Source of the DNA: Terribacillus aidingensis
GTDB lineage: Bacteria > Bacillota > Bacilli > Bacillales > Amphibacillaceae
NCBI RefSeq assembly: GCF_040703035.1
Contig: NZ_CP159996.1
Span: forward strand, 3,382,001-3,446,000
Length of the DNA: 64,000 nucleotides
Direction of reading: 5' to 3'
The translations under genes and the position numbers were made by a program. Positions 1 to 8,258 of this stretch are shown piece after piece. Positions within the stretch are counted from its first letter, which is position 1; each line of letters begins with the position of its first letter. The notes beneath the pieces are model-generated. The model was not told the DNA's origin. It made no database searches and saw only the letters and a program-made list of their open reading frames with translations.

Positions 1-82
1 CTTCTTCTTCCTTTTTATTGCTAGCGAATAAATAAATCCGTAAATTTTCGAGAAACGCCTGACTTTCCTTGGATAATGTCAC
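1..82 (-). CDS. HAAS-domain membrane signalling protein, N-terminal fragment
   Basis: Only the first 27 codons lie in the window; the rest runs off the left edge. The GTG start (80-82) overlaps the stop of the PadR gene in a GTGA arrangement, so the two are translationally coupled. The peptide begins MTLSKESQAFLENLRIYLFA, which matches the N-terminus of HAAS (formerly DUF1700-like) proteins that are commonly encoded directly behind a PadR regulator. A ribosome binding site (GAGGAGG) sits just upstream inside the padR end. Family assignment is from the N-terminus and context only. Confidence 0.6.
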   Translation of the reverse strand, partial: MTLSKESQAFLENLRIYLFASNKKEEE

Positions 83-408
83 GATTGATTCCTCCTCAGA
101 ATGTTATCTACACTGGACGAGACCGCCGCCCATCTTTCCTTGAATTCATCTAGTTCTTCCTGACCCTCTGCTGTTAATTGATAATATTTCCGCTTTGGTC
201 CACCTGACGGCAGTACCTTACTCGTCGTCGAGACAAGACCTTCTTTCTTCATGCGGAGCAATAGTGGATAAATACTGCCCTCACTAACCATTGTGAAGCC
301 ATATGAAGCTAGTTTTTCTACCATCTCATATCCGTACGTTTCACGCTCAGCAATGATGGCAAGCAGACAACCTTCCAGGATGCCTTTTAATAATTGACTG
401 GATGACAA
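79..408 (-). CDS. PadR-family transcriptional regulator
   Basis: A 109-residue winged-helix repressor. The motif YGYEMVEKL (about residues 25-33) and the wing/recognition stretch EGSIYPLLLRMKKEGLV are typical of PadR. The reading frame extends to 426, but AGGAGG at 418-423 lies 9 bases before a TTG at 406-408, so I place the start there; the longer form would have its ribosome site inside the coding region. It is coupled to a HAAS-domain gene downstream, the usual partner of this PadR subgroup, and probably represses its own operon through the dyads just upstream (424-490). The ligand is unknown. Confidence 0.88.
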   Translation of the reverse strand: MSSSQLLKGILEGCLLAIIAERETYGYEMVEKLASYGFTMVSEGSIYPLLLRMKKEGLVSTTSKVLPSGGPKRKYYQLTAEGQEELDEFKERWAAVSSSVDNILRRNQS

Positions 409-423
409 TATTCGCTTCCTCCT

Positions 424-490
424 CAACTATATTGTTTTACAAGATAGTTGGACTAAAAAAGAACCCACTACTTTGTTTTGCAAGGTAGTT
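424..490 (-). promoter_or_regulatory. Two PadR-type operator dyads upstream of padR
   Basis: An 18-base near-identical direct repeat (TTGTTTTACAAGATAGTT at 432-449 and TTGTTTTGCAAGGTAGTT at 473-490, two mismatches) recurs at 41 bp, close to four helical turns. Each copy also forms a dyad: CAACTAT/ATAGTTG at 424-430 and 444-450, and ACTAC/GTAGT around the second. Position directly before the padR ribosome site suggests autorepression by a PadR dimer pair. This is inference from sequence symmetry and location. Confidence 0.55.
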
Positions 491-600
491 AAATATTAAC
501 ATAACACAACTGCCAAATCAACCATACTTTCCCATAAATGTGTGGTATGCTCAATAAAAATATAACGTATACATATTAAAAAGGCCGGGGGACAACTTAT

Positions 601-1251
601 ATGATTACTAATCAAATTCTGAAGCAGGATGCTTTGGACAGCCTAAGGGGCAACTGGGGGAAAAGTGTACTTGCAGTCTTCCTCTTCTCCGTGATTTCAT
701 TTACCATAAAGTTAATATCAAACTCTTGGTTTGGCTTTTCTATTGTGGTTGAAGAAGAAATTACTATTAAGGAAGAGACGCTCCGTTTTGTAAGAGATAC
801 TCTATTAGATTATGTGTTGCTTATGCCACTTTTTGCAGGAACAACTTGGCTATTCCAAAGCTTCGTCCAAGGAGATCGGCCTACCTTCGGCTTCATCTTT
901 TCACCTTTCAAACGTTTCTGGCGGTATATGCTGACAGGACTGATTCTAACTGTCCTGCTGACTTTTTGGACCCTATTGTTGGTTGTACCGGGCATCATCA
1001 AATATCTAAGTTATTCCCAGACACTATATATTTTGCGGGAGAATCCACATTATTCTATTTTCGAGGCTATTCGGGAAAGTAAAGAAAAAATGCGCGGCAA
1101 TAAGGGCAGGTTATTTTTGTTACAGCTCAGCTTTATCGGTTGGGCCCTATTGACAATACTAACCTTAGGCATCGGTGCGTTTTGGCTGGAACCATACTTC
1201 CGGACCACTATGGCAAGCTTCTATGAATTAAAAATAAAGCAGGCATCCTGA
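601..1251 (+). CDS. DUF975 family integral membrane protein
   Basis: A 216-residue hydrophobic protein beginning MITNQILKQDALDSLRGNWGK, the amphipathic N-terminal signature of DUF975 proteins. Several membrane segments follow: about residues 22-42, 72-88, 108-135 and 172-197. The conserved PGIIKYLSYSQTLYIL stretch after the third segment is characteristic of the family. Function is not established for any member; it is probably a membrane-integrated accessory protein. The gene is monocistronic: its TGA stop lies in the loop of its own terminator. A purine-rich site (AAGGCCGGGGG) precedes the ATG by about nine bases. Confidence 0.8.
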   Translation: MITNQILKQDALDSLRGNWGKSVLAVFLFSVISFTIKLISNSWFGFSIVVEEEITIKEETLRFVRDTLLDYVLLMPLFAGTTWLFQSFVQGDRPTFGFIFSPFKRFWRYMLTGLILTVLLTFWTLLLVVPGIIKYLSYSQTLYILRENPHYSIFEAIRESKEKMRGNKGRLFLLQLSFIGWALLTILTLGIGAFWLEPYFRTTMASFYELKIKQAS

Positions 1252-1268
1252 GGATGCCTGCTTTTTAT
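1236..1268 (+). terminator. Intrinsic terminator of the DUF975 gene
   Basis: AAAGCAGGCATCC and GGATGCCTGCTTT form a perfect 13-bp stem with the stop codon TGA as the three-base loop, followed by a T-rich tract. Confidence 0.9.
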
Positions 1269-1271
1269 TTA

Positions 1272-2234
1272 TCACTCAAAATCAAATTCTATTTCCCACT
1301 GTTTCCGAAGCTGATCCATAATCTTCATGACATCTCTCGTATACGGTAATGTTACATGTGGAACATCCTTCTCGATAAGTTCCTTCATTGCTCTTACTTC
1401 ATACTGCAACGCCTTCTCCGTCTCCCCTGCTTCTATTGTTTCTGTTTTGCCTTGCTCTATATAACAAACGGTAGCCTGTTGGGCTCGGGAGAATTTCTCC
1501 ATATCAATGAATCCTTTTGTACCCATGACTGTAGCACGTTCTGGTGATTCCACCATAAAGGATAAAGTGATTGTAGCAAGCTGCCCTTTTTTATTCTTCA
1601 GTATAATTCCAGCCTGCTGGTCCACACCTGTCTCATGCTTCGTAACCGTGCTGATGACTTCATTTGGCTCATCCTGGATAAACATGCGAACAAATGACAA
1701 GGCATAGACTCCGATATCGAGGAGTGCTCCGCCTGCTAAATCGGGGTTGAAGAAACGATTTTTGGGATTATTTTCTTTTATACTATTGAAGTTCACACTC
1801 AGCGTCTGGATATCCCCAATTTTACCAGCACCGATCAATTGATGTAGTTCTTTATAGATCGGCATATGATAAATTGTCATTGCTTCTGCCACAATCAGTT
1901 GCTTCTCTGCTGCCAACGTAGTGATTTCATCAAGTTGATTGCCGTTCACTGTAATCGCTTTCTCAGCCAGCACATGTTTTCCATGCTTTAAGGCTTCTAT
2001 GATTGTTTCATAATGAAAGGCGTGCGGCGTCGCTATGTATACAACATCTACTTCAGAATCATCCAGCACACCCTGGAATCCTTCATAAACTCTAGGTATA
2101 TCGAATTTATCTGCAAATGCCTTCCCCTTTTCTTTGTTTCTTGCACCAACAGCCAGGATGGATTCCCCTTCTTTCTGTAATGCTTCCGCAAAATGATGTG
2201 CAATCGAACCTGGTCCTAGAATTCCCCACTTCAT
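1272..2234 (-). CDS. Gfo/Idh/MocA-family NAD(P)-dependent oxidoreductase
   Basis: A 320-residue dehydrogenase of the Gfo/Idh/MocA family. It starts MKWGILGPGSIAHHFAEAL, the Rossmann GxGxxA dinucleotide loop; then comes the conserved VDVVYIATPHAFHYETIIEALKHGKHVLAEKAI segment (about residues 65-98), where EKA replaces the usual EKP. The C-terminal half is the alpha/beta substrate-binding domain, with GGALLDIGVYALSF. The frame is open to 2309, but GGGGAGAA just before the ATG at 2232-2234 and the Rossmann fold at residue 1 fix the start there. The substrate cannot be deduced; relatives act on sugars, inositols or trans-dihydrodiols. Confidence 0.85.
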   Translation of the reverse strand: MKWGILGPGSIAHHFAEALQKEGESILAVGARNKEKGKAFADKFDIPRVYEGFQGVLDDSEVDVVYIATPHAFHYETIIEALKHGKHVLAEKAITVNGNQLDEITTLAAEKQLIVAEAMTIYHMPIYKELHQLIGAGKIGDIQTLSVNFNSIKENNPKNRFFNPDLAGGALLDIGVYALSFVRMFIQDEPNEVISTVTKHETGVDQQAGIILKNKKGQLATITLSFMVESPERATVMGTKGFIDMEKFSRAQQATVCYIEQGKTETIEAGETEKALQYEVRAMKELIEKDVPHVTLPYTRDVMKIMDQLRKQWEIEFDFE

Positions 2235-2283
2235 TATTTGTTCTCCCCATTTCTCTATTTTATTAGTGTAGGTATACCCGAAA

Positions 2284-2314
2284 AAGCCATGGATGCAGCA
2301 TACTTCCATGGCTT
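2284..2314 (-). terminator. Terminator of the secreted DUF3298 protein gene
   Basis: Read leftward, AAGCCATGG and CCATGGCTT pair around a 13-base loop and are followed by a short T run. Confidence 0.6.
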
Positions 2315-2319
2315 CTTTC

Positions 2320-2973
2320 TTAGCTGTATATTTTCTTAGGTATTTTGATTACTTGATTACCGGAGACATATGGTGCAATATCGTATTGCTGGAAGACAAG
2401 GGCTATTCCTTCATCTGTAAAAAAGAACGCCGTTTTTTCATTTAGGTGGATGTCCTCTTTTTTCAAATCTGGATAGAATATCTCTGGTCTCGCCTTAGCG
2501 TAGGTGAAAACATAGTGCTGAACTTTCTTTAGCTGACTTGGTGTCTGCAGTACATCCGTCAAATAGACGCGTTTCTTTTCTTTCAAGTCGTAATTAAAGG
2601 ATTCTACCGCAGTAGAGCCGTGCGCTCCTCCAGTAAAGATATAACTGCTCATCAAGATACTGAGCTTACGATCCGTATTATATTTGACTTCAAAATCAGT
2701 CTGAAAATCCGGGTCATATTTATACTTTTTGCCAGCCTCTATATTTTCCTTACGAGCTAATGCAGCTTTCTCAATATATGCCTGGAAGTCTTTGTTGATC
2801 ATTCTTGTAAGCTTCGGTGTTCCCGCATGTTTTACTTGCGGGTATTTCAATTCTTCGATGTCATCGTAATACTCTGTTTCCACAATTACATTCTTTGTCG
2901 GTTGTGCTTGCGATGGGTGTGTAAAAGCAGAAAAAGCAAGCAGAAACACCAATACAACTATCGCTTTTTTCAT
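2320..2973 (-). CDS. Secreted RsiV/PdaC-like protein (DUF4163-DUF3298)
   Basis: A 217-residue exported protein. The first 24 residues are a signal peptide (MKK, hydrophobic core, then HPSQA-QP as likely cleavage site). The mature part has a DUF4163-like segment (about residues 40-100) and a DUF3298-like segment containing SYIFTGGAHGSTAVESFNYDLKEKK and FFFTDEGIALVFQQYDIAPYVSG, the core also present in anti-sigma factor RsiV and deacetylase PdaC. There is no deacetylase or transmembrane anti-sigma part, so it is a free-standing sensor or binding domain. GGAGGGA lies before the ATG. Biochemical role unknown. Confidence 0.8.
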   Translation of the reverse strand: MKKAIVVLVFLLAFSAFTHPSQAQPTKNVIVETEYYDDIEELKYPQVKHAGTPKLTRMINKDFQAYIEKAALARKENIEAGKKYKYDPDFQTDFEVKYNTDRKLSILMSSYIFTGGAHGSTAVESFNYDLKEKKRVYLTDVLQTPSQLKKVQHYVFTYAKARPEIFYPDLKKEDIHLNEKTAFFFTDEGIALVFQQYDIAPYVSGNQVIKIPKKIYS

Positions 2974-3382
2974 CAGGTTCCCTCCACTGTTTCATCTTGT
3001 TTACAGTGTGTGCAGGGTGCCAATTATTTATGAGCAATAGAAATAGCGATATTATATTTTTTACATTAGGTGTAATGAATATCAACGCAGTTTAAAAGTG
3101 GAGAGAAGTAATTCGCAAGTTAAATTATCCCTTCTTATAAGGCTAAAAGCTTATTTTGAGTAGATTTATAACGACCAGGCTGCATTTAAAGTAGTTTCTT
3201 CAATTTTTTTTCATTCTTTTAAAAGGAAAACCCTACTCACTATTACTCACCAAATTAACCAACTGTTTTAAACTTCCTTTTGGGCTTATATGAGTCCTGG
3301 TTATGAGTAAAACTTAACCTCTTAAGAAGACATTCTACATATGATTAAGATTTCCCCCTACAATGTCACAAGCATTATTCAT
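2974..3382. other. Non-coding stretch of about 410 bp
   Basis: AT-rich sequence between two leftward genes. I see no ORF with a ribosome binding site, no convincing dyad and no RNA motif here; it presumably holds the promoter of the DUF3298 gene. Confidence 0.5.
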
Positions 3383-3424
3383 AAAAAAGTCCATTGTCTG
3401 CTAGGTAGACAATGGACTTTTTTT
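3383..3424. terminator. Bidirectional-looking terminator after the ASCH gene
   Basis: AAAGTCCATTGTCT pairs with AGACAATGGACTTT across a short loop, with A run on the left and T run on the right. It lies 37 bases beyond the stop of the leftward ASCH gene, which it most likely terminates. Confidence 0.8.
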
Positions 3425-3460
3425 ACATCTTACATTCGGTTAGAAAAGATTTTACAGACT

Positions 3461-3925
3461 TCAAGCAATGAACCTAACTGCAAATTCTTCGCAAACTACA
3501 AGCATTTCTGGTGAGAACCTCCGTCCGATCTCTTCCATTTCCTTTGTAAAGAAAGGCTCATGGACTGAACGCCAATAAGAAAGTGAACGATCACCTTCTC
3601 CTTCCTTATAGGCAAATGCTGCATCAACATCCTTATACGATTTCACTTCTACCCGAACAATTTCGATCACGGCATGAGGGTTTCCTGCACTATCAAGAAT
3701 GACACTATGGAGACCCGGCTCAGGAATTGGCTCATTCTCTAATTCATATAGCAGATGATTAGAGGAGGTTGCCGTTTTGATTCCTTGAACGACCAAATCG
3801 GCCAGTTCGTCAGCTAGAGCATTATTTCCGCCGAAGCTCCAGGCCGTATAAGTTAGCGGTGCATCAGGATTTCCTTTCGTATAAGCTTCGTAATATGCTT
3901 TCACTTTCTCGTTATGGTCTGTCAC
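3461..3925 (-). CDS. ASCH-domain protein
   Basis: A 154-residue protein of the ASCH (ASC-1 homology) family, a PUA-like beta-barrel fold thought to bind RNA or modified nucleosides. Typical features are YTAWSFGGNNALADELADLVVQGIKTATSSNH near the N-terminus, GLHSVILDSAGNPHAVIEIVRVEVKSY in the barrel, and the C-terminal EGDRSLSYWRSVHEPFF segment. The start is GTG at 3923-3925 with GAGGAG upstream. It stands alone between two non-coding gaps, with a strong terminator behind it. Molecular role in this organism unknown. Confidence 0.82.
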   Translation of the reverse strand: MTDHNEKVKAYYEAYTKGNPDAPLTYTAWSFGGNNALADELADLVVQGIKTATSSNHLLYELENEPIPEPGLHSVILDSAGNPHAVIEIVRVEVKSYKDVDAAFAYKEGEGDRSLSYWRSVHEPFFTKEMEEIGRRFSPEMLVVCEEFAVRFIA

Positions 3926-4028
3926 TTCCGATTGATTCTCCTCTACATTTGCAGATGATATTGATATTATATATCTGCTTTCTAGTTGGATACTTAATTA
4001 TCGTATTCGCCTGGAAATAATTTGACTG

Positions 4029-4646
4029 CTAGATTTCAAGTTGAGCTGAAGAAGCTCTGGCAATTTCTAAATCATGTGTAACCATGATAATTGTCTTACC
4101 GGCTTTGTTCATATCCAACAGCAGCTGAAAGATAGCATCCCTGTTTTTAATATCGAGGTTTCCTGTTGGTTCATCAGCAAATATATACTTGCAGTCCCTC
4201 GCAATGACTCGTGCAAGTGCAACTCGTTGCTGCTGACCTCCGCTTAACGTATAGACACGCTTCTTTTCATAACCGGAAAGGCCGACTTTCGCTAGGATTT
4301 CCTGTATTATTCTTTTTTTATTGTTAATCTTTTTATAAGCAATGGCCAAAAGGATATTCTTCTCTACCGTTTCGTTGTTAATCAAGGAGTAATTCTGAAA
4401 TAAATAACCAAACTCATTCCTGCGCAGCAGCATTGTCTGTTTCGCATTGGGATTCTTAATCCCGTCGTACTCTATATCACCGCTATCCGGCTTTTCCAGA
4501 AGACTCAATAGATTAATTAAAGTTGTTTTTCCCCTGCCGCTCTCTCCTGTAATGGATAGGAACTCGCCGCTTTTCACTGTTAAAGAAAAATCATCAAATA
4601 TGGTTTTCTCTTTAAATTTTTTCTTTAGATGAGTAGCTTTGATCAT
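4029..4646 (-). CDS. Bacteriocin-locus ABC transporter ATP-binding protein
   Basis: A 205-residue ATPase with Walker A GESGRGKTT (residues about 35-43), Q-loop FQNYSL, signature LSGGQQQR, Walker B YIFADEPTGNLD and H-loop MVTHD. It belongs to the MacB/LolD-like exporter ATPases. It starts two bases after the stop of the DUF1430 membrane protein gene, so the two are co-translated and presumably form one transporter. Together with the lactococcin-972-like precursor gene upstream it completes the gene set known for that bacteriocin family, where it provides export or producer immunity. The protein ends shortly after the H-loop, short but normal for this group. Confidence 0.88.
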   Translation of the reverse strand: MIKATHLKKKFKEKTIFDDFSLTVKSGEFLSITGESGRGKTTLINLLSLLEKPDSGDIEYDGIKNPNAKQTMLLRRNEFGYLFQNYSLINNETVEKNILLAIAYKKINNKKRIIQEILAKVGLSGYEKKRVYTLSGGQQQRVALARVIARDCKYIFADEPTGNLDIKNRDAIFQLLLDMNKAGKTIIMVTHDLEIARASSAQLEI

Positions 4647-4648
4647 CT

Positions 4649-6799
4649 CTATGCCTCTCTTCTAAGTTTAGTATGCATATTAGCGGTATAATATTTGCTT
4701 AAGCCGATCACTAGCAGAGCATCAATTATTATCCCTCCGAATACAATAATGATTAGGGACGGTAATGATACAAACAATATCCCTATTAAAAGAATGCAAT
4801 AACTCAAAAATTGCAATATCAACAGCGTTCTGTTCGTTCTGAAATACGAATAGCCGTGAATATTCTTCAATAACACTTCCATCTTATAGTTATAGAAGTG
4901 ACATATTGTGAAGTAAACACTAGTGGTGAATGTAGCGATATATAATAGAATGATCGCCAATAGTAATAAATAATTGTCTGTTTTCAACTCTTGTATTTCC
5001 TGCCCGTACTCGTCAAAGACCGAGATAACGGAATTAATTTGTGATGTAGCATCATGTTCGCCAGCGATCTCTTCTAATTTCTGAGTAGGTTCTGTTTGAT
5101 CCGAATAAAAGAAATATGCCCGGGACAAGTAGCTCATGTAATAGGAAGCATCGAACTGCCCAGTATCTAATATGGCAATCGGATCTTTAATAAAGTAATC
5201 TCCTTCTCCTTTGTTAGCGGGGTTATACGTAAAGTATTCCTGGTTATCTCGTACATAGATGATATTTATACTTAAATCGTTCTTAGAGCTTTCGTCCAGT
5301 TCCTGACCTTTTGCTTCTCTATAAATGTTTCCAACTTCAACCTTCTGGAAATAGAAGTAGTCCAGGAAGTTCTGTTTAATTTCATCCTCTTTGTCTTTGA
5401 GAGCTGCAGGAACCAGCAAATTCGTGACAGAAGGGTCGGATACGATAGATCCTTCAATTTCTCCTGTCTCTGCACGTATCTTATTGAATTCCAAGTAGTT
5501 CTCATTTATAGTTATCGCTTTTCCATAAGGAGAAGTCGACGCATTCTGGTCATCTGTGTTCATTTCATATAAATAGCTTCCATTAGAGCTTATTTCATAG
5601 TTGCCTGCATCAATCAGAAAACCATCCAGTTCATTATTTAATTGATTATATACCTGCTTTAAGTTGTTATTCTGCCCACTTTCTATCGCTAGATCAACTT
5701 GTCCTGTGGAATACAATACCGTTTGGTACAAATTCTCTGTTTGATTCCATGTTTCGAGATTATTTTGGTACTCTTCCAGCGATTTCTTTGTTTGATCCAA
5801 TTGCGACAGAGCGCCAACAGCTGCAATAAGAAATAAAATCTTCATTACATAACTGAGTGCCATCAACGTTTTATAAAGCCTCTTACCTTTCAAAGCCTCA
5901 TATTCTTTCCCAAAGAAAAAGATTAAGCCTATAAGCAGGAACGTATAAAGAACTATTCCAACAAAGAGTACTACTGCCAATCCTGCGTACAGAAGCGTAA
6001 AGTCCACCAAATTCAGAATCTCTTTCTTCGTAACAATACGGAAGATCAGATATAGGATATAACTTGTTAAAACAGCCGCGACCAAAGGTGAAATAAGCTT
6101 TTTTACTAAGATAAAAGATATTCTGATATATGAGTAACCCATCACTTTATAAAGCATGATATGATCACTTCGGTTTATCAGGTAAAAGGAAATAACGCCA
6201 ATCATAGAAAGAAGAATGATAAGCGGTGATATGAGAAAGGTCAGCGGCTGACTGATCACTACTGGGTCAATGCGTGCCTCTATCAGCTCAGAAGAAACGC
6301 CATCTTTTTGCAGCTGATCCAGCATGACAGATACGGAACCATCTTTATCATCTATGTAATAAATACCGCTTGCACTAGCCTGTTTCTGGTTATCTAAATT
6401 CCAGATGGATATAGCTATCGTACTTTCTCCAGAATGAAAAGATCCACTTTTATCATTGCTGGAATTATTAAGTCGATTCGTTATAAATTGTGCGGTGCCC
6501 TTATTGGGAAAATCACCGTCTATTGTATCAATACGGGACCCTAGTGAAGGATCAGTAGTGAATATTCTGATGGAATCCTGATTCACGAATACATATTTGG
6601 ATATTTCCAAATCATATCGTTCTGCATATGATTCAAGTAAATCGTTAGGATTGCCCTCGTAATTAGTGAAATTCAATGCTGCCGCTGTTCTATCTTTATA
6701 CAGTAAGTGATTAAACTTGTATTGCTCGAGTAAGTCATTCGTAACGTACAGGCTTATCAAAAGGAATAGAGAAGCTAAGAACCCTAAAATCGCTCTCAC
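4649..6799 (-). CDS. DUF1430 bacteriocin-associated multi-pass membrane protein
   Basis: A 716-residue protein of the family annotated as bacteriocin-associated integral membrane (seven-TM immunity) proteins. One N-terminal membrane segment is followed by an extracytoplasmic region of about 160 residues. A block of membrane segments follows (about 190-330), then a second large extracellular region (about 340-605), then three or four C-terminal segments; this is a duplicated FtsX-like layout. GTG start at 6797-6799 with GAGGTGAAATT in front. Its ABC ATPase partner follows two bases later; the bacteriocin precursor precedes it. In lactococcin 972 systems this pair is needed for producer immunity or export. 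Confidence 0.85.
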   Translation of the reverse strand: MRAILGFLASLFLLISLYVTNDLLEQYKFNHLLYKDRTAAALNFTNYEGNPNDLLESYAERYDLEISKYVFVNQDSIRIFTTDPSLGSRIDTIDGDFPNKGTAQFITNRLNNSSNDKSGSFHSGESTIAISIWNLDNQKQASASGIYYIDDKDGSVSVMLDQLQKDGVSSELIEARIDPVVISQPLTFLISPLIILLSMIGVISFYLINRSDHIMLYKVMGYSYIRISFILVKKLISPLVAAVLTSYILYLIFRIVTKKEILNLVDFTLLYAGLAVVLFVGIVLYTFLLIGLIFFFGKEYEALKGKRLYKTLMALSYVMKILFLIAAVGALSQLDQTKKSLEEYQNNLETWNQTENLYQTVLYSTGQVDLAIESGQNNNLKQVYNQLNNELDGFLIDAGNYEISSNGSYLYEMNTDDQNASTSPYGKAITINENYLEFNKIRAETGEIEGSIVSDPSVTNLLVPAALKDKEDEIKQNFLDYFYFQKVEVGNIYREAKGQELDESSKNDLSINIIYVRDNQEYFTYNPANKGEGDYFIKDPIAILDTGQFDASYYMSYLSRAYFFYSDQTEPTQKLEEIAGEHDATSQINSVISVFDEYGQEIQELKTDNYLLLLAIILLYIATFTTSVYFTICHFYNYKMEVLLKNIHGYSYFRTNRTLLILQFLSYCILLIGILFVSLPSLIIIVFGGIIIDALLVIGLSKYYTANMHTKLRREA

Positions 6800-6816
6800 A
6801 ATTTCACCTCATAAAA

Positions 6817-6848
6817 TAATGCAAGAGTGATTACACCCTTGCATTATA
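6817..6848 (-). terminator. Hairpin between bacteriocin precursor and transporter genes
   Basis: ATAATGCAAG (6817-6826) pairs with CTTGCATTAT (6839-6848). On the leftward strand it follows the precursor stop and precedes the transporter start by 17 bases, with only a weak T run. A leaky terminator that lets most transcripts stop after the precursor would give high precursor and low transporter expression. Confidence 0.6.
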
Positions 6849-6860
6849 TCCTTGTATTTT

Positions 6861-7268
6861 TTACTTATAATCGTAGTAAGCCTTGTTTGTTCCCCAGAAA
6901 CTCCAGTCCAAGTCAGCCTTGCTCCAAACATCTTGTGCTTTCCATCCTCCGTCATCGTGGTAGCCGGCACCATTAGTCACAGAGGCACGTCCTTCTTTTG
7001 TATAGTGCTTAAACTCAGAAACGACTCTGCCATCCCTTTTACCACGGATCCAGTACCCGCCAGATATTGCACCGGATTCTGCATTGATAGTGAATCCAGT
7101 TTGTGTGTCTTTCACATAGCTCTCTGTTACCCCTTGATCTGCTTTAATGACTTCAGAGTTGCCGTTCTCAGTGATTCCATTACTTGATGCTGAAACCCCA
7201 CCAGAAATTCCACCTACAATCACACCTGCCAGCAGCACGCCTGTCAAACCTTTCTTGAACTTTGACAC
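6861..7268 (-). CDS. Lactococcin 972 family bacteriocin precursor
   Basis: A secreted peptide of 135 residues with a signal sequence (KKGLTGVLLAGVIVGGISGGVSA, cleavage near SASS). The C-terminal half carries the family pattern: GGYWIRGKRDG, a Y/H-K segment (EFKHYTKEGRASVTNGAGYHDDGGW), then A-W-S-K-A-DLDW and the terminal KAYYDYK. Lactococcin 972 binds lipid II at the septum. The frame is open to 7277; AAGGGG (7277-7283) is only 2 bases from ATG 7272-7274 but 8 from GTG 7266-7268, so I choose the GTG. It heads the operon with the DUF1430 protein and ABC ATPase. Confidence 0.87.
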   Translation of the reverse strand: MSKFKKGLTGVLLAGVIVGGISGGVSASSNGITENGNSEVIKADQGVTESYVKDTQTGFTINAESGAISGGYWIRGKRDGRVVSEFKHYTKEGRASVTNGAGYHDDGGWKAQDVWSKADLDWSFWGTNKAYYDYK

Positions 7269-7321
7269 TTTCATCACCCCTTCATAAATTGTTAAATTAT
7301 GTAATTACTAGGTGTGGTTTC

Positions 7322-7349
7322 ATTATATAAGCATCTCGGCACAAAACAA
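7322..7349 (-). promoter_or_regulatory. Candidate sigma-A promoter of the bacteriocin operon
   Basis: Leftward: TTGTTT (7344-7349), 16-base spacer, TATAAT (7322-7327). The -10 box is perfect and lies about 54 bases before the precursor start. Confidence 0.55.
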
Positions 7350-7469
7350 GGTTTATCTCCCAAATATTTCAAAACGTTACTATTGTCTTTCTTTATATAA
7401 CAGTTTTTTTCATTTCCCTTTAGAATTCAGCATTATATAACTAGTACCATTTGACCGGTGATTTCTATA

Positions 7470-8258
7470 TCAAACCCGCTTGTTACTCGGCGTCAACCCT
7501 TCCTTCGTTACTTCTATCGTCCAGCATACAAAGGTACAGCTATCCCGCACAAAGTGTGATACCAAAACAGAGAGTAATTCCTGCACAAAAACACTGTCTT
7601 CCAATCTGCACAACATTTCATATAATGCTTGTCCATTAACATCCATCCTTGGGCATTCCAGCAGGCCATCCGTTGTCGCGAAAAGTCGATTCTTGCCTTT
7701 CCGCAACTGCCGCGTACCAGTTGTGTAAGTGGGAACCGGTAATGACCAGGCATTCTGCTGGCCGATCCATTCGTAAAAATGCCGGGTATTCTGTTCGTAT
7801 TCACCCATTTCCGCTAATTCATTATGGAAGAGATAGAGGAGACAATCCCCTATTGATAACCACCAAATATACTCATCTTTTCGGAAGACAAAGAGACATG
7901 CAGTCTCTCCTTTAACTTTTCGACACGCTTCCAAGAAAGAAGGACGAGATAATTGATCTATGACGACTGCCGGTACTTGTCCAAATGCTGATGCTGCCTC
8001 GCAAGCTTTTCGTAACTCGGGCTCTGCCAGCAGAAAGGTTTCAGCAACTAACCTGCTACTATCTGCCGAATGATGCGCATCCATCAGCAGGACGAACTCC
8101 CAATTCTCTCCGGTGAACAACACTGCACCATCTTCGTTTTTCGTTTGACCGGCCTTGGTCATCCCGCCTAGTCTTCCCAACACAAGCCTCCCAAGTTTCT
8201 TCACATCGGTTTCATCCAGGAATGCATGTTGGTCACCTGTCCAGCTATACGTTTGCAT
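7470..8258 (-). CDS. PP2C-like serine/threonine protein phosphatase
   Basis: A 262-residue protein with the order of PP2C (PPM) motifs: GGMTKAGQTKNEDGAVLF (motif 1 with the metal-binding acidic residue), FVLLMDAHHSADSS (motif 2, DAHH replacing the canonical DGHG/DGMGG), GETACLFVFRKDEYIWWLSIGDCLLYLF (motifs 5-6), FATTDGLLE (motif 8) and RDSCTFVCW near the end, where the canonical DNxT is DSCT. Metal-binding aspartates therefore seem largely kept. Its start overlaps the HIT gene by 14 bases, so it is the second gene of the T-box-controlled unit. Target proteins are not evident. Confidence 0.8.
   Translation of the reverse strand: MQTYSWTGDQHAFLDETDVKKLGRLVLGRLGGMTKAGQTKNEDGAVLFTGENWEFVLLMDAHHSADSSRLVAETFLLAEPELRKACEAASAFGQVPAVVIDQLSRPSFLEACRKVKGETACLFVFRKDEYIWWLSIGDCLLYLFHNELAEMGEYEQNTRHFYEWIGQQNAWSLPVPTYTTGTRQLRKGKNRLFATTDGLLECPRMDVNGQALYEMLCRLEDSVFVQELLSVLVSHFVRDSCTFVCWTIEVTKEGLTPSNKRV

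Noticed and set aside
3383-3424. Hairpin resembling the T-box terminator (shared GTCCATTGTCT)
   Set aside because: No GGUACC-type core or stem I lies beside it on either strand; it is an ordinary terminator.
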